Shown here in pieces: positions 42,375 through 51,113 of a stretch of DNA of 64,000 bases. Below the pieces are notes generated by a model. That model saw only the letters and a program-made list of their open reading frames with translations, ran no database searches and was not told the origin of the DNA. Position numbers and translations under genes: made by a program. The stretch covers positions 67,832 to 131,831 of the forward strand of contig CAZREW010000008.1 in assembly GCA_964599375.1 (NCBI GenBank), given 5' to 3'. This stretch comes from JAUWCL01 sp964599375 (GTDB lineage Bacteria > Krumholzibacteriota > Krumholzibacteriia > Krumholzibacteriales > Krumholzibacteriaceae). Every line of letters begins with the position of its first letter. Positions within the stretch are counted from its first letter, which is position 1.

Positions 42375-44948
42375 TTGAGCAGGCGAACGGCTTTCCTCAC
42401 ACTGAATATCTCGATAGTGCTGCTGTCGCTTCTCACCGGCCTGAGGATAGTGCCTGGTCCCATCATCGCCGGGATGGCACTGGCGTTCTATTCGATCATA
42501 GTGCTGCCGGGCATTCTTCTTTCAGACCTGCTGTTCGGAGGGGCAAAAGCTGATTTCGAGGGCATCACCAGGATCTTTCTGTCAGGGTTGTCGTATGCCT
42601 GCCTGTTCGTCTGCATCGGTTTCATACCCGGTGTCACCTATACGTTCATAGCTGTAGCGTATACAGCGGCGCTGATCATCGCGCTGGCATACAGGGGTTT
42701 CTCCACGGGGAAGGTCGAGGGAGAAAAAGCCGCCGACATGGTCGGTGTATTCTCGCGAAGGGAGGACTATTCTGCCAGGGAAAAGAAGGCGATGCTGGCG
42801 GTCTTTGTCCTTCTTTTCGGGATATGCGCAGCCATGCTCGCCGGTAACGGAGAGATCGGCGTAAATACGGATGCTCCCGATCATATAAGCTTCATAAGGA
42901 GAAGTCTCGACGGAGGCGGACTGCTACCTGGAGACTCTTTCTACATAGGCGGAGACGGGGTCACATTCGATCCGCGCAAGGGCCTATGGCATCCGGTGGT
43001 TTCGCTATGGGTCTGGATGGCCGATGCCGCGCCTCACGCGCTGTGGGTCATGATGCCGGCCTTTATCTCCTTCTTCGCCATCGTCGTATTCTGGTTCTTC
43101 GCCGGGGAGCTCTCCGGCTCGATTCCGGTGAAGGCCCTTTCCGTTCTCTTCCTGATCCTTTTTTTCAGGGCGGACGGCCTCGCGTGGCTCACAAAGCTTT
43201 CATACAGCAGAAATATCGCGCAGGTAGTGTTCTGGGGTACGGCAGGGTTCATGATCAGATATCTGAGGACCCGGAGGAATAGAGACCTCGGAATGGCGGC
43301 CATGACTGCTGCGGCAGGGACCGCGATCCATCTCTCGTATTTTCCCATACTCGGCGTGTTCCTGCTCGGCCTGGCGATATATGTCTCGGTCCCGCGCTGG
43401 GGAGGGGAGTGGAAGGGCCGTTTCTGGAAGTCGGTTCCCCTTGTCCTGGCCGCTGTCGCGCTTCCCCTCGCCGTGAGACTGATAAATTTCCCCGAACACC
43501 CGAACATGATACATACGCACATCCAGGGCATGATGGAGATCACTCCCTGGCTGAGAGTGATAGATCCAGCCGAGCTCCTTGCCAGTATGGGATCGAACTT
43601 CTTCTTCGCCGTACTCATCATTCCGGCCTTTCCTCTCATAACTTCAGGATACAGGAGATCACGCCTGGTATGGGTGCTCTTCTCTGTCCCGGCACTCCTT
43701 GTCCTCGATCCGCTGACGGCGACACCTCTCGAAAAAGTGGCGGGATACATGCATTACCGGCTTCTTTATGCCGCGCCAGCAATGGTATATCTGGCTCTTG
43801 CGGTCTTCGGAGCGGGGAGAGGTGCGCTCACGGGCAGGTGGAAGATGGAGGGAGACGGCGGTGGTTGGAAGCGGAGGATTGCCGTGCGCTCGGCAGGCAT
43901 CCTCTTGTTCGTCCTGTTCGCCGCTTTTTTCCTCAGGCCATCCGCGGAGGCGCTGCCGCAGAGGCTGTCCTCGATGCTGAAGCGCGCGGACAGTCGCCCG
44001 GGATGGTCAGAAGCCGGCCTCTCGGATTTTTTGTCGGTCATCCCCTCCGGTTCTGTAGTAGCGTCTGATCCGGTTTCGAGTTACATGATCTCGGCATTCA
44101 CTGATAATTATGTCACTGTCATTCTCGACCAGCACTGCTCTCCCGCCGATACATCCGCACTGGAGAGAGTGATGAGATCGCGTGATATGTATTCTCCCGC
44201 TCTTTCGGATTCGATCGTGATGGACCGCTTACTTGCAAGCGGCGCCGGTTACCTTTTCATCGATTGCGGCCCGCCGGCTATGGAGGATTTTTTCGGCGTG
44301 AATTCACAGGTAGCCGGGACAGTATCAGCGCTCAGGTTCGGTTCGTTCAACTGCCTCAGGGAGATCGCGTCGAGGGGGACGATGAGGCTGTTTGCTGTAA
44401 TGCCTGAGTCCGCTGGCCTCTCAGGCCGGTCGCCTGCCGAGGCCGATACATGTTCCGAAGATGAGGGTGCATTGATCGGAGATGAGATAGTGCTTGAAGG
44501 TCTTACTGTCGATGACACCGCCTGCGCGCCGGGTGACACCGTTGTCATCACCATGTGCTGGAGAGGCGGCGAAAAGATCGATTTCGGGCTGCCTTTCTAC
44601 TGGACGGTGAGGTTTGACACTGATTTCAGGAAAGGACCCTTCTACAGGGAATGGTACGGCAAGCTGTACAGGCGCACGGTCGAGCGGAGGAGAGGCGAGC
44701 TTTACCGCTACACTGTGTCTGGGAGGATCTCGGCCGGAGGCAGACAGCCGGATATGTGGAAGCCGGGAAGGAAGGTCTCGCAGGAGGTGCGCATCAGTAT
44801 CCCTTACGGCATGTCCGAAGGCGATTACGCGGTGAGGGTCTCTGTCGAAAGAAGGGCTATTCTGCCAGACAGGTGGCTCAAGGATTATTTTCTGAACGAG
44901 GATTCATACGCCGGATTCATCGCAGGGACGCTGACGATCAGGGATTAG
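42375..44948 (+). CDS. Large membrane protein with C-terminal beta-sandwich
   Basis: 857 residues, TTG start (GGAGG just upstream). About twelve hydrophobic helices (residues 8-530); a loop after the third or fourth region has IGVNTDAPDHISFIRRSLDGGGLLPGDSFY, whose acidic DAPDH resembles the first-loop aspartate of GT-C glycosyltransferases. From about 680 a soluble region follows ending in a beta-sandwich (GDEIVLEGLTVDDTACAPGDTVVITMCWRGG...YAVRVSVERRAILPDRW), as in carbohydrate-binding domains of O-antigen export proteins. Exact family not recognised; a GT-C transferase or ligase/polymerase for the polysaccharide is the best inference. Preceded by a GT2 and a small flippase-like gene. Confidence 0.55.
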   Translation: MSRRTAFLTLNISIVLLSLLTGLRIVPGPIIAGMALAFYSIIVLPGILLSDLLFGGAKADFEGITRIFLSGLSYACLFVCIGFIPGVTYTFIAVAYTAALIIALAYRGFSTGKVEGEKAADMVGVFSRREDYSAREKKAMLAVFVLLFGICAAMLAGNGEIGVNTDAPDHISFIRRSLDGGGLLPGDSFYIGGDGVTFDPRKGLWHPVVSLWVWMADAAPHALWVMMPAFISFFAIVVFWFFAGELSGSIPVKALSVLFLILFFRADGLAWLTKLSYSRNIAQVVFWGTAGFMIRYLRTRRNRDLGMAAMTAAAGTAIHLSYFPILGVFLLGLAIYVSVPRWGGEWKGRFWKSVPLVLAAVALPLAVRLINFPEHPNMIHTHIQGMMEITPWLRVIDPAELLASMGSNFFFAVLIIPAFPLITSGYRRSRLVWVLFSVPALLVLDPLTATPLEKVAGYMHYRLLYAAPAMVYLALAVFGAGRGALTGRWKMEGDGGGWKRRIAVRSAGILLFVLFAAFFLRPSAEALPQRLSSMLKRADSRPGWSEAGLSDFLSVIPSGSVVASDPVSSYMISAFTDNYVTVILDQHCSPADTSALERVMRSRDMYSPALSDSIVMDRLLASGAGYLFIDCGPPAMEDFFGVNSQVAGTVSALRFGSFNCLREIASRGTMRLFAVMPESAGLSGRSPAEADTCSEDEGALIGDEIVLEGLTVDDTACAPGDTVVITMCWRGGEKIDFGLPFYWTVRFDTDFRKGPFYREWYGKLYRRTVERRRGELYRYTVSGRISAGGRQPDMWKPGRKVSQEVRISIPYGMSEGDYAVRVSVERRAILPDRWLKDYFLNEDSYAGFIAGTLTIRD

Positions 44949-44957
44949 GCTCGAGAC

Positions 44958-46034
44958 ATGAGATCTGATGTCCGCAGAAGGATAGCCTTTGTCTCGTGCG
45001 CCGCCTATACCGGCGGGGCCGAGAAGTATATCGGGCTTCTGGCGGGAGGGCTGGACAGGGAAAGGTTCGAGCCGATCCTTGTCACGACAGGTTCGCCCGG
45101 GCTCGAGCCTCTCCGGTCTGATGTCAGGAAGGCCGGAGTACCTGTCGAGGACACCGGAGGTATATCCACTCTTTTCCAATCGTTGAGGAGGATCCGACCG
45201 GACATCGTTCATATGAACATGCCCGGCCCCTTCGATTGTTCCTACGGTCTTCCAGCCTCTCTCGCGAGGCTGTCAGGCGTGCGCAGGATAGTCGTGACCG
45301 AGCACTTGCCGATGGTCCGGCCTTTCACCAAGGCGAGGATCCTCAGATCGATCCACATGCATCACGTTTCGAGGTTCATAACAGTCAGCGAGGACAACAG
45401 GAAGCATCTTCAGTACAAGCACGGAGTCCCGTCCGGCAAGATCAGGGTAGTGTTCAACGGGATCCCCGATCCGGGCCCCGGAGTCGACAGGGGAAAGGCC
45501 GCCGCCGGGCAGATCGACCTTCTCGTCGCCGGAGCTCTCGAGGAAAGAAAGGGACACAGGGTGATCTTCTCGGCGATGGACAGGTTACCCGGGAATATCC
45601 GTCTTTTCATCGCGGGTGAGGGCCCCATGCGAGGTGAGATCGAGTCTTTGATCGCTTCGGGAAAGAATGAAGGCAGGGTCACGCTGCTCGGCCGCGTCGA
45701 AGATGTCCATGATATGATGTCGAGATCACATATCGTCGTGGTTCCGTCGCTTATCGAAGCGACGCCTTATGTGATACTGGAGGCGATGGCCGCCGCTAGG
45801 CCGGTCGTTGCTTCGGACATCTTCGGCATACCCGAGCAGGTCGAGGACGGGGTGACGGGTATATTGACGCGACCGGGAGACGACATATCGCTTGCCGACG
45901 CGATATTGCACCTCGCGGCTGACCCTGGGATGATGCGCAGGACTGGTGAGGCTGGAAGGCGGCGTTACGAGGAACGGTTCACGCTGAGTCTCTCCGTCGA
46001 CGCTACAGAGAAAGTCTACGAGGAGATCCTCTGA
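44958..46034 (+). CDS. Glycosyltransferase family 4 protein
   Basis: 358 residues. IAFVSCAAYTGGAEKYIGLLAGGL, PDIVHMNMPGPFDCSYGLPASL, hinge TVSEDNRKHLQYKHGVPSGKIRVVFNGIPDPGPG, donor domain LLVAGALEERKGHRVIFSAM, SHIVVVPSLIEATPYVILEAMAAARPVVASDIFGIPEQVEDG. Last gene of the exopolysaccharide operon; converges with otsA three bases downstream. Confidence 0.88.
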   Translation: MRSDVRRRIAFVSCAAYTGGAEKYIGLLAGGLDRERFEPILVTTGSPGLEPLRSDVRKAGVPVEDTGGISTLFQSLRRIRPDIVHMNMPGPFDCSYGLPASLARLSGVRRIVVTEHLPMVRPFTKARILRSIHMHHVSRFITVSEDNRKHLQYKHGVPSGKIRVVFNGIPDPGPGVDRGKAAAGQIDLLVAGALEERKGHRVIFSAMDRLPGNIRLFIAGEGPMRGEIESLIASGKNEGRVTLLGRVEDVHDMMSRSHIVVVPSLIEATPYVILEAMAAARPVVASDIFGIPEQVEDGVTGILTRPGDDISLADAILHLAADPGMMRRTGEAGRRRYEERFTLSLSVDATEKVYEEIL

Positions 46035-46037
46035 GCG

Positions 46038-47501
46038 TCAACGGGGGTTGATCAGGCTGACTGTGGGAAAGTCGTCTAGCTGGCCCGCCAGCGATGCTTT
46101 CAGGTAGGAGTTCACCCACCAGTATATATCGTTTCTGGCCACCGAGCTCTGAAGCTTTTCCATCCGCGCGCGGCGCTCATGCAGATCCATAGTCCAGGCA
46201 CGGTATATCGCGTCCGAGACCTGCTCGATATTATAAGGGTTGACAAGGATCGCCCCCTTTTTCATCTGAGGCGAGGCTCCGGCGAATTCACTGAGGATAA
46301 GGACTCCTGACTTCTCGATATTGGACGCGCAGTATTCCTTGGCGACGAGGTTCATCCCGTCCTTGATCGGAGTGATCAGGGCGATCTCGGCCGTTCTGTA
46401 ATAGCCAAGAAGCTCGGGCCGGCTCAGCGACCTGAAGATATAATGGATCGGCACCCAGCCTGAACGTGTGAACCTGCCGTTTATCTCTCCGACCATACGC
46501 TCGATCTCGGTCTTAAGATCCTCGTAGACTGGAATGTCCCTCCTGCTGGGCACGACGACCTGCACGAGGGTTATCTTCCTGTGCAGCTCGGGATGCTTTT
46601 CGAGAAAGTTCTCGAAGGCTCTCAGCCTGTAGGGTATTCCTTTTGTGTAGTCGAGCCGGTCGACACCGAGCACTATCTTGCCCTTGGGAATGTCTTCGTG
46701 GATGAACCAGGCCGCATCAGCTACTTCCCGCGATCCCGCCAGCTGAGAGAACTCCTCGTAATCGATGCTTATCGGGAAGTATCCTATCCTGATAGTCCTT
46801 TCACGTGCACGGGCCTCGATGACCTGGCCCTTTCCCTCTATCGTAATATCATCGATGAACGTTCGGAGGCACTGGACGAGATTACGCCTGTCTCTCGGCG
46901 TCTGCAGGCCGATCAGGTCGTAGTCTAGCATCGATCTGAGTATCTCCTTCCTCCAGGGCAGCTTGGCGAAGATATCGAGTGGAGGGAAGGGGATATGAAG
47001 GAAGAAACCCATATTGGTCAGAGCGCCCGCTTTCCTGATCTCGCTCGCAGTGGCGAGCAGGTGGTAGTCGTGGATCCAGATGAAATCACCTGCCAAGGCA
47101 TGTTCGCCGATGACTCTCGCGAAGCGGGCGTTGATATCGAGATACGACTGCCAGTAAGACGGATCGAAGTTGCAGTATGACTGAAGGTCATGGAATAGGG
47201 GCCAGAGCACCTCGTTGGACAGGCCTTTATAGTAGCGCTGTACGTCCTCATCATCGAGATGGACCGGTTTCATGTCGAATCCGGCGTCGGCCGAAGCGCG
47301 CTCTATCTGTTCAGAGATGTCGACCGCTCCGGCGAGCCCGGGCCAACCTATCCAGATACCTCCCCTGTCCCTGAGCACCGGGGCGAGAGCCGTGACTAGG
47401 CCCCCTGAACCTGGCAGCAGTCTCCAGGAGCCGCCGTCTCTCTCGATGATGAACGGAAGCCTGTTGGATGCTATTATTAGTTTTCTGCCATCTTTATCCA
47501 T
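46038..47501 (-). CDS. otsA: Trehalose-6-phosphate synthase
   Basis: 487 residues from ATG 47501, which has a GGCGGT site just upstream; the TTG at 47522 adds seven residues. GT20 signatures: LIIASNRLPF, GSGGLVTALAPVLRDRGGIWIGWPGL, DFIWIHDYHLL, FFLHIPFPPLDIF, VDRLDYTKGIPYRLRAFE, ALITPIKDGMNLVAKEYCAS and LILSEFAGA. Makes trehalose-6-phosphate from UDP- or GDP-glucose and glucose-6-phosphate. Overlaps otsB by eight bases and is the last gene of the minus-strand trehalose operon. Confidence 0.95.
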   Translation of the reverse strand: MDKDGRKLIIASNRLPFIIERDGGSWRLLPGSGGLVTALAPVLRDRGGIWIGWPGLAGAVDISEQIERASADAGFDMKPVHLDDEDVQRYYKGLSNEVLWPLFHDLQSYCNFDPSYWQSYLDINARFARVIGEHALAGDFIWIHDYHLLATASEIRKAGALTNMGFFLHIPFPPLDIFAKLPWRKEILRSMLDYDLIGLQTPRDRRNLVQCLRTFIDDITIEGKGQVIEARARERTIRIGYFPISIDYEEFSQLAGSREVADAAWFIHEDIPKGKIVLGVDRLDYTKGIPYRLRAFENFLEKHPELHRKITLVQVVVPSRRDIPVYEDLKTEIERMVGEINGRFTRSGWVPIHYIFRSLSRPELLGYYRTAEIALITPIKDGMNLVAKEYCASNIEKSGVLILSEFAGASPQMKKGAILVNPYNIEQVSDAIYRAWTMDLHERRARMEKLQSSVARNDIYWWVNSYLKASLAGQLDDFPTVSLINPR

Positions 47502-48285
47502 CTTGACCGCCGCAGCTTTCAACCCATCTGTCGAGGAACCATATCAACTCTTCGGGAGGTACGAGCCATATGTCGGCCGCTGTTTTTCTAAGCGCGGGGC
47601 TGACGAGTATGCCGATCCCCCTGCCTGATATTGCCCTGAATGCGTCCTCGTCGGTCAGGTCGTCCCCGAGATAGGCGGCCGCTCCTCCGCTTTCGGAAAG
47701 AAGCCTCTCTACCACTACTCCCTTGTCCATACCTGCCGGCATCATCTCAAGGCCTCCGTTGAAAGGGCGCACCTCTAGGTCCGTCCCTTCCGCCAGACCG
47801 AGCCACCCGACACCGACGGTATCACGTATCCGCGCTGTTGTCTCCTCGTCGAGACCCCTCCAGTGGATCGCCACGCATGCCGCTTTTATCTCGAGCTTTT
47901 CACCGAATCCCTCCGAGGCTGCCAGCAAGGCGGCCTTCTCGAGCAGTTCCTGAACGCCGGCGCCCAGGTCGGGCCCAGTGTAGCTCCCGTCCGGCCCGAG
48001 TCTCTCCCAGCCGTGACAGCCCCAGATCTCTATTCCTCTATCGATGCTGAGCAGGGGGAGGAGGTCGGAGATGGAGCGGCCGCTGATTATGACCGTCCTG
48101 CAATCCGCGGAGGCAAGCGCATCGGCGAGGATCTCCCTGATCCCCGGGTACGGGACCGCCTCATTCCGCTCGATCTGATATGGAGAGAGGGTGCCGTCAT
48201 AATCGAGCATCAGCAGCCTCCCCCTGGAGCAGCCAAGCTCCCCGAGGAAGGCCTCAATATCTGTCCCTGCTGTCAGTGTCTTCAT
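47494..48285 (-). CDS. otsB: Trehalose-6-phosphate phosphatase
   Basis: 263 residues, HAD superfamily. Motif I LLMLDYDGTLSPY (about 25-37) supplies the nucleophile Asp and acid Asp; motif II TVIISGRS; motif III/IV KGVVVERLL and YLGDDLTDEDAF. The cap domain includes CHGWERLGPDG. Dephosphorylates trehalose-6-phosphate made by otsA next door. Upstream gene treT ends 31 bases before. Confidence 0.94.
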   Translation of the reverse strand: MKTLTAGTDIEAFLGELGCSRGRLLMLDYDGTLSPYQIERNEAVPYPGIREILADALASADCRTVIISGRSISDLLPLLSIDRGIEIWGCHGWERLGPDGSYTGPDLGAGVQELLEKAALLAASEGFGEKLEIKAACVAIHWRGLDEETTARIRDTVGVGWLGLAEGTDLEVRPFNGGLEMMPAGMDKGVVVERLLSESGGAAAYLGDDLTDEDAFRAISGRGIGILVSPALRKTAADIWLVPPEELIWFLDRWVESCGGQDG

Positions 48286-48316
48286 CTGTCGGAAGCGCCT
48301 CTCCGGTGGTATGCGT

Positions 48317-49558
48317 CTATTCGAGTTTTATCCTGTCCCCGCGGCCGTGAAGCAGTGAGACCATCACAGTGAGGTATTCCCGCAGGTGGCGCGTGAGGAG
48401 GAAGTTCTCCAGGACGAAATTCCTCGCCTTCTCACCCATTTCATGGAGGAGTCCCCTGTGGAACAGAAGGTATCTCGCGCGAAGAGCTGCTCCTTCGGGT
48501 GTGTTGACCAGGAATCCTGTCCGGTGGTTGACGACCTGGATCCTTATCCCGCCGGTATCTCCGCCTATGACCGGCTTGCCTTTCCACATGGCCTCTGTCA
48601 CGGTCAGCCCGAACCCCTCTTTCAGCGATTTCTGGAGAACGATGTCTGAAGCGCGCTGGATGGCGTTTATCGAACGGTGGGCATCTGCGGGAAGGAGCAG
48701 GACATGGATGTCGGGATCGTCATTGGCCGCAGTCCTCACCTCGTCGAGGACAGTGAGTGCCTCAGGGTCGTCAGTGGCTTCGCCTCCGGCAAGGACGAGC
48801 TGGAGGGTCGGGACGAACTTCTTGGTCAACCTGTAGGCGCGTATGACTCCGACCGGGTCCTTGAAGATGTCGAAACGGGAGACCTGGGTCATGACCGGGC
48901 GCTCCATGTCTATGCCGAGTCCGGAGACCACCGATATTACCTCGGAGCTGTCAAGTTCGATGTTCTTCTCGCTCAATGGGTCTATGCTCGGCGTTATCAG
49001 GTATTCGACATGAGGGAGCGGCTGCGCGAATGCCGCCAGAGAGAAGACGCTGGCGTCATATCCGGAGACGAAGTTCCTGAGATATTTCCATACAGGCCTG
49101 TAAGGCCTGCTCGCGTCGATATGGCAGCGCCATATCCATTTGCCCCTTCGGGACGGGCAGTATTCGAGAAGAGGCGCTGGCTGGGGATCATGGATGAACA
49201 CTATGTCTGCGTCCTCGAGCCTGTCCCTAAGGCTCTCGGCGTTGTGCCGGTTGGTCTGCTCGTAATTGTTGAGCAGCGATTCCGGTATCTCGACCTTGTT
49301 TCCCTGGAGCGCGTTGTGAAAGCCCTTCGTGCACTTGAAAAAATCGGCGTCTCCCGTGATCACTTCCCACGAGACGTCGATACCGAGCTCCTTTTTCAGG
49401 GGAACGAGCTTGGCGAGGATCTCCGCGACGCCGCCTCCCTTGCGGGTCGAGTTCACGTGGACCACTTTCGCGCCCTTGAGGGGGGCGACCAGCTGCCTGA
49501 GCTGATCTATGACTTCGGGCCCGCAGATCCCGGCGTATTTGTCCAGTATCGAGCCCAT
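48317..49558 (-). CDS. treT: Trehalose glycosyltransferring synthase (TreT-type GT4)
   Basis: 413 residues. TreT/trehalose phosphorylase-like GT4: VVHVNSTRKGGGVAEILAKLVPL, WEVITGDADFFKCTKGFHNALQG, IVFIHDPQPAPLLEYCPSRRGKWIWRCHIDAS, then donor domain VMTQVSRFDIFKDPVGVIRAYRL, LQKSLKEGFGLTVTEAMWKGKPVIGGDTGGI. TreT makes trehalose reversibly from a nucleotide-glucose and glucose, so it duplicates the OtsAB route. Start overlaps the DUF5752 stop as TGATG; DUF5752 is known to neighbour or fuse with this enzyme. Confidence 0.9.
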   Translation of the reverse strand: MGSILDKYAGICGPEVIDQLRQLVAPLKGAKVVHVNSTRKGGGVAEILAKLVPLKKELGIDVSWEVITGDADFFKCTKGFHNALQGNKVEIPESLLNNYEQTNRHNAESLRDRLEDADIVFIHDPQPAPLLEYCPSRRGKWIWRCHIDASRPYRPVWKYLRNFVSGYDASVFSLAAFAQPLPHVEYLITPSIDPLSEKNIELDSSEVISVVSGLGIDMERPVMTQVSRFDIFKDPVGVIRAYRLTKKFVPTLQLVLAGGEATDDPEALTVLDEVRTAANDDPDIHVLLLPADAHRSINAIQRASDIVLQKSLKEGFGLTVTEAMWKGKPVIGGDTGGIRIQVVNHRTGFLVNTPEGAALRARYLLFHRGLLHEMGEKARNFVLENFLLTRHLREYLTVMVSLLHGRGDRIKLE

Positions 49559-50232
49559 CAGCGCCCACTCCCGAAGTATTCACTGAATATACCGCCGAGC
49601 TGATCCCGTAGTTCTGGCAGCGTCGAGAAGAACGGGTCGACGTTCGATAGGATGTCGCAGAGGTCACGGTATCTGTCTTCGAACCCGTAGAGCCATGCCC
49701 TGAAATCGTCAAGGTGACCGAAAGTCCTGCGCCTCGCGTCGATGAAGTGATAGAAGATGCTGCTCGATGTCATCTCCGGTATAACTGAAACGAGCTCCGC
49801 GGGTTCAACGATGGTCCTGCGCGCGCTGAATACCACTATCTGCGAAGTGATGAAATAGAACTGCTGGTCACCGCTGGCCCACGGGATATGCCCCAATTCG
49901 TCGAGGCGTTCCTCGATGATGTCCAGCAACTCCTGCTTCATCTCTTCGAACCTGTCGAACGAGGTAGGATCGATCATTCCTAGCCGCTCGGCGAGTATCT
50001 TGTCATGAAGCGCATGCCTTGACCATGAGGCAAAATCATTGTTGAACTCGGGATCGTCGAACCTGGGCCGAAGTTTTCCGGCCCAGAAATGATAGGCTAT
50101 GCTGCCCGGGACGACCGTCTCCAGGTTGTCACGAAGCTCTCTGAGGTTCTGGGCCTTCTGGCCTGTAGCGACCGCCGCAAGGGCGCAATCCTTGATTTCA
50201 AAGGGGTGGCGGGTTATTTTCTTCTTCGTCAT
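49558..50232 (-). CDS. DUF5752 family protein, trehalose-linked
   Basis: 224 residues, no signal. HPFEIKDCALAAVATGQKAQNLRELRDNLETV at the start and IPEMTSSSIFYHFIDARRRT in the second half match DUF5752, a family that sits beside or fuses to TreT-like synthases. The two halves look alike (NLRELRDNLETVVPGSIAYHFWAGKLR versus ELVSVIPEMTSSSIFYHFIDARRR), so an internal duplication is likely. Function unknown; a regulatory or substrate-channelling role is inferred from linkage. Confidence 0.83.
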   Translation of the reverse strand: MTKKKITRHPFEIKDCALAAVATGQKAQNLRELRDNLETVVPGSIAYHFWAGKLRPRFDDPEFNNDFASWSRHALHDKILAERLGMIDPTSFDRFEEMKQELLDIIEERLDELGHIPWASGDQQFYFITSQIVVFSARRTIVEPAELVSVIPEMTSSSIFYHFIDARRRTFGHLDDFRAWLYGFEDRYRDLCDILSNVDPFFSTLPELRDQLGGIFSEYFGSGR

Positions 50233-50277
50233 TCTGTTATATGTTCCGTTTCTTCCAGCGTACGATTACACTGCTCG

Positions 50278-50306
50278 ATGTTACGGGATTCGAGCCGCGG
50301 TGTCAA
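50278..50306 (-). promoter_or_regulatory. Promoter of the trehalose operon
   Basis: On the minus strand TTGACA (50306-50301) and TAACAT (50283-50278) are 17 bases apart. Transcription would start near 50271, about 40 bases before the DUF5752 start at 50232. Confidence 0.7.
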
Positions 50307-50310
50307 TCGC

Positions 50311-50339
50311 TTGTATCTGACGGCCCGCGAGGCTATAAT
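50311..50339 (+). promoter_or_regulatory. Promoter of the rmlA-like gene
   Basis: TTGTAT (50311-50316) and a perfect TATAAT (50334-50339) with 17-base spacing. Its -35 is only four bases from the -35 of the divergent trehalose promoter, so polymerases would compete for the same face of DNA. Confidence 0.7.
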
Positions 50340-50377
50340 GGGTCAGGCGCTAATAAAGAGATCAAGGAGCTGATCGA

Positions 50378-51109
50378 ATGAAGGGAATAATACTGGCCGG
50401 TGGACTTGGCAGCAGGCTGCACCCTCTGACCAAGGTGACGAACAAACACCTTCTCCCCGTGTACGACAAACCTATGATCTATTATCCGATTCAGGCTCTG
50501 ATAAACGCGGGGATAAGGGATATCCTCATAGTTACCGGCGGTAACAGCGCCGGAGATTTTCTGAAGCTTCTTGGCAATGGCTCCGACTTCGGTCTCGAAC
50601 ATATCAACTACACATATCAGGTAGGCGAGGGAGGGATCGCGGAAGCACTGGGCCTGGCGAAATATTTTGCCGGCGATGAGAGGATATGCGTGGTCCTGGG
50701 CGACAACATCATCGAGAAGAACTTCATCGCCCCCGCGGAAGCTTTCAGAAAACAGAAGAGCGGAGCTAGGATACTCCTGAAGGAGGTGCCCGATCCCGAG
50801 AGGTTCGGAGTGCCGGTCCTAGATGGAGAGAAGGTAGTGAAGATCGAAGAGAAACCCAGCGATCCGAAATCGAATTACGCAGTGACGGGGATATACATGT
50901 ACGACAATTCCGTATTCGACATAATCGCGACCCTGAAGCCCTCCGACAGGGGCGAGCTGGAGATCACCGATGTCAACAATGCCTACATAGAGAGGGGTGA
51001 CCTGGCCTGGGACGTGCTCGAAGGCTGGTGGACCGACGCCGGCACTTTCGATTCACTGCTGAGGGCGAACATGCTTGTCGCGGACACCGGGGCCAACAGG
51101 ACCGACTGA
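50378..51109 (+). CDS. Sugar-1-phosphate nucleotidylyltransferase, RmlA-like short form
   Basis: 243 residues. GIILAGGLGSRLHPLTKVTNKHLLPVYDKPMIYYPIQAL is the RmlA nucleotide-binding loop; VVLGDNIIE supplies the Mg-binding Asp; GVPVLDGEKVVKIEEKPSDPKSNYAVTGIYMYD and the closing GWWTDAGTFDSLLRAN follow. It lacks the C-terminal helices of full-length RmlA (about 290 residues), as do related short enzymes. Makes dTDP-glucose for the rhamnose pathway. AAGGAG precedes ATG. Converges with rmlD-like. Confidence 0.85.
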   Translation: MKGIILAGGLGSRLHPLTKVTNKHLLPVYDKPMIYYPIQALINAGIRDILIVTGGNSAGDFLKLLGNGSDFGLEHINYTYQVGEGGIAEALGLAKYFAGDERICVVLGDNIIEKNFIAPAEAFRKQKSGARILLKEVPDPERFGVPVLDGEKVVKIEEKPSDPKSNYAVTGIYMYDNSVFDIIATLKPSDRGELEITDVNNAYIERGDLAWDVLEGWWTDAGTFDSLLRANMLVADTGANRTD

Positions 51110-51113
51110 CCTT

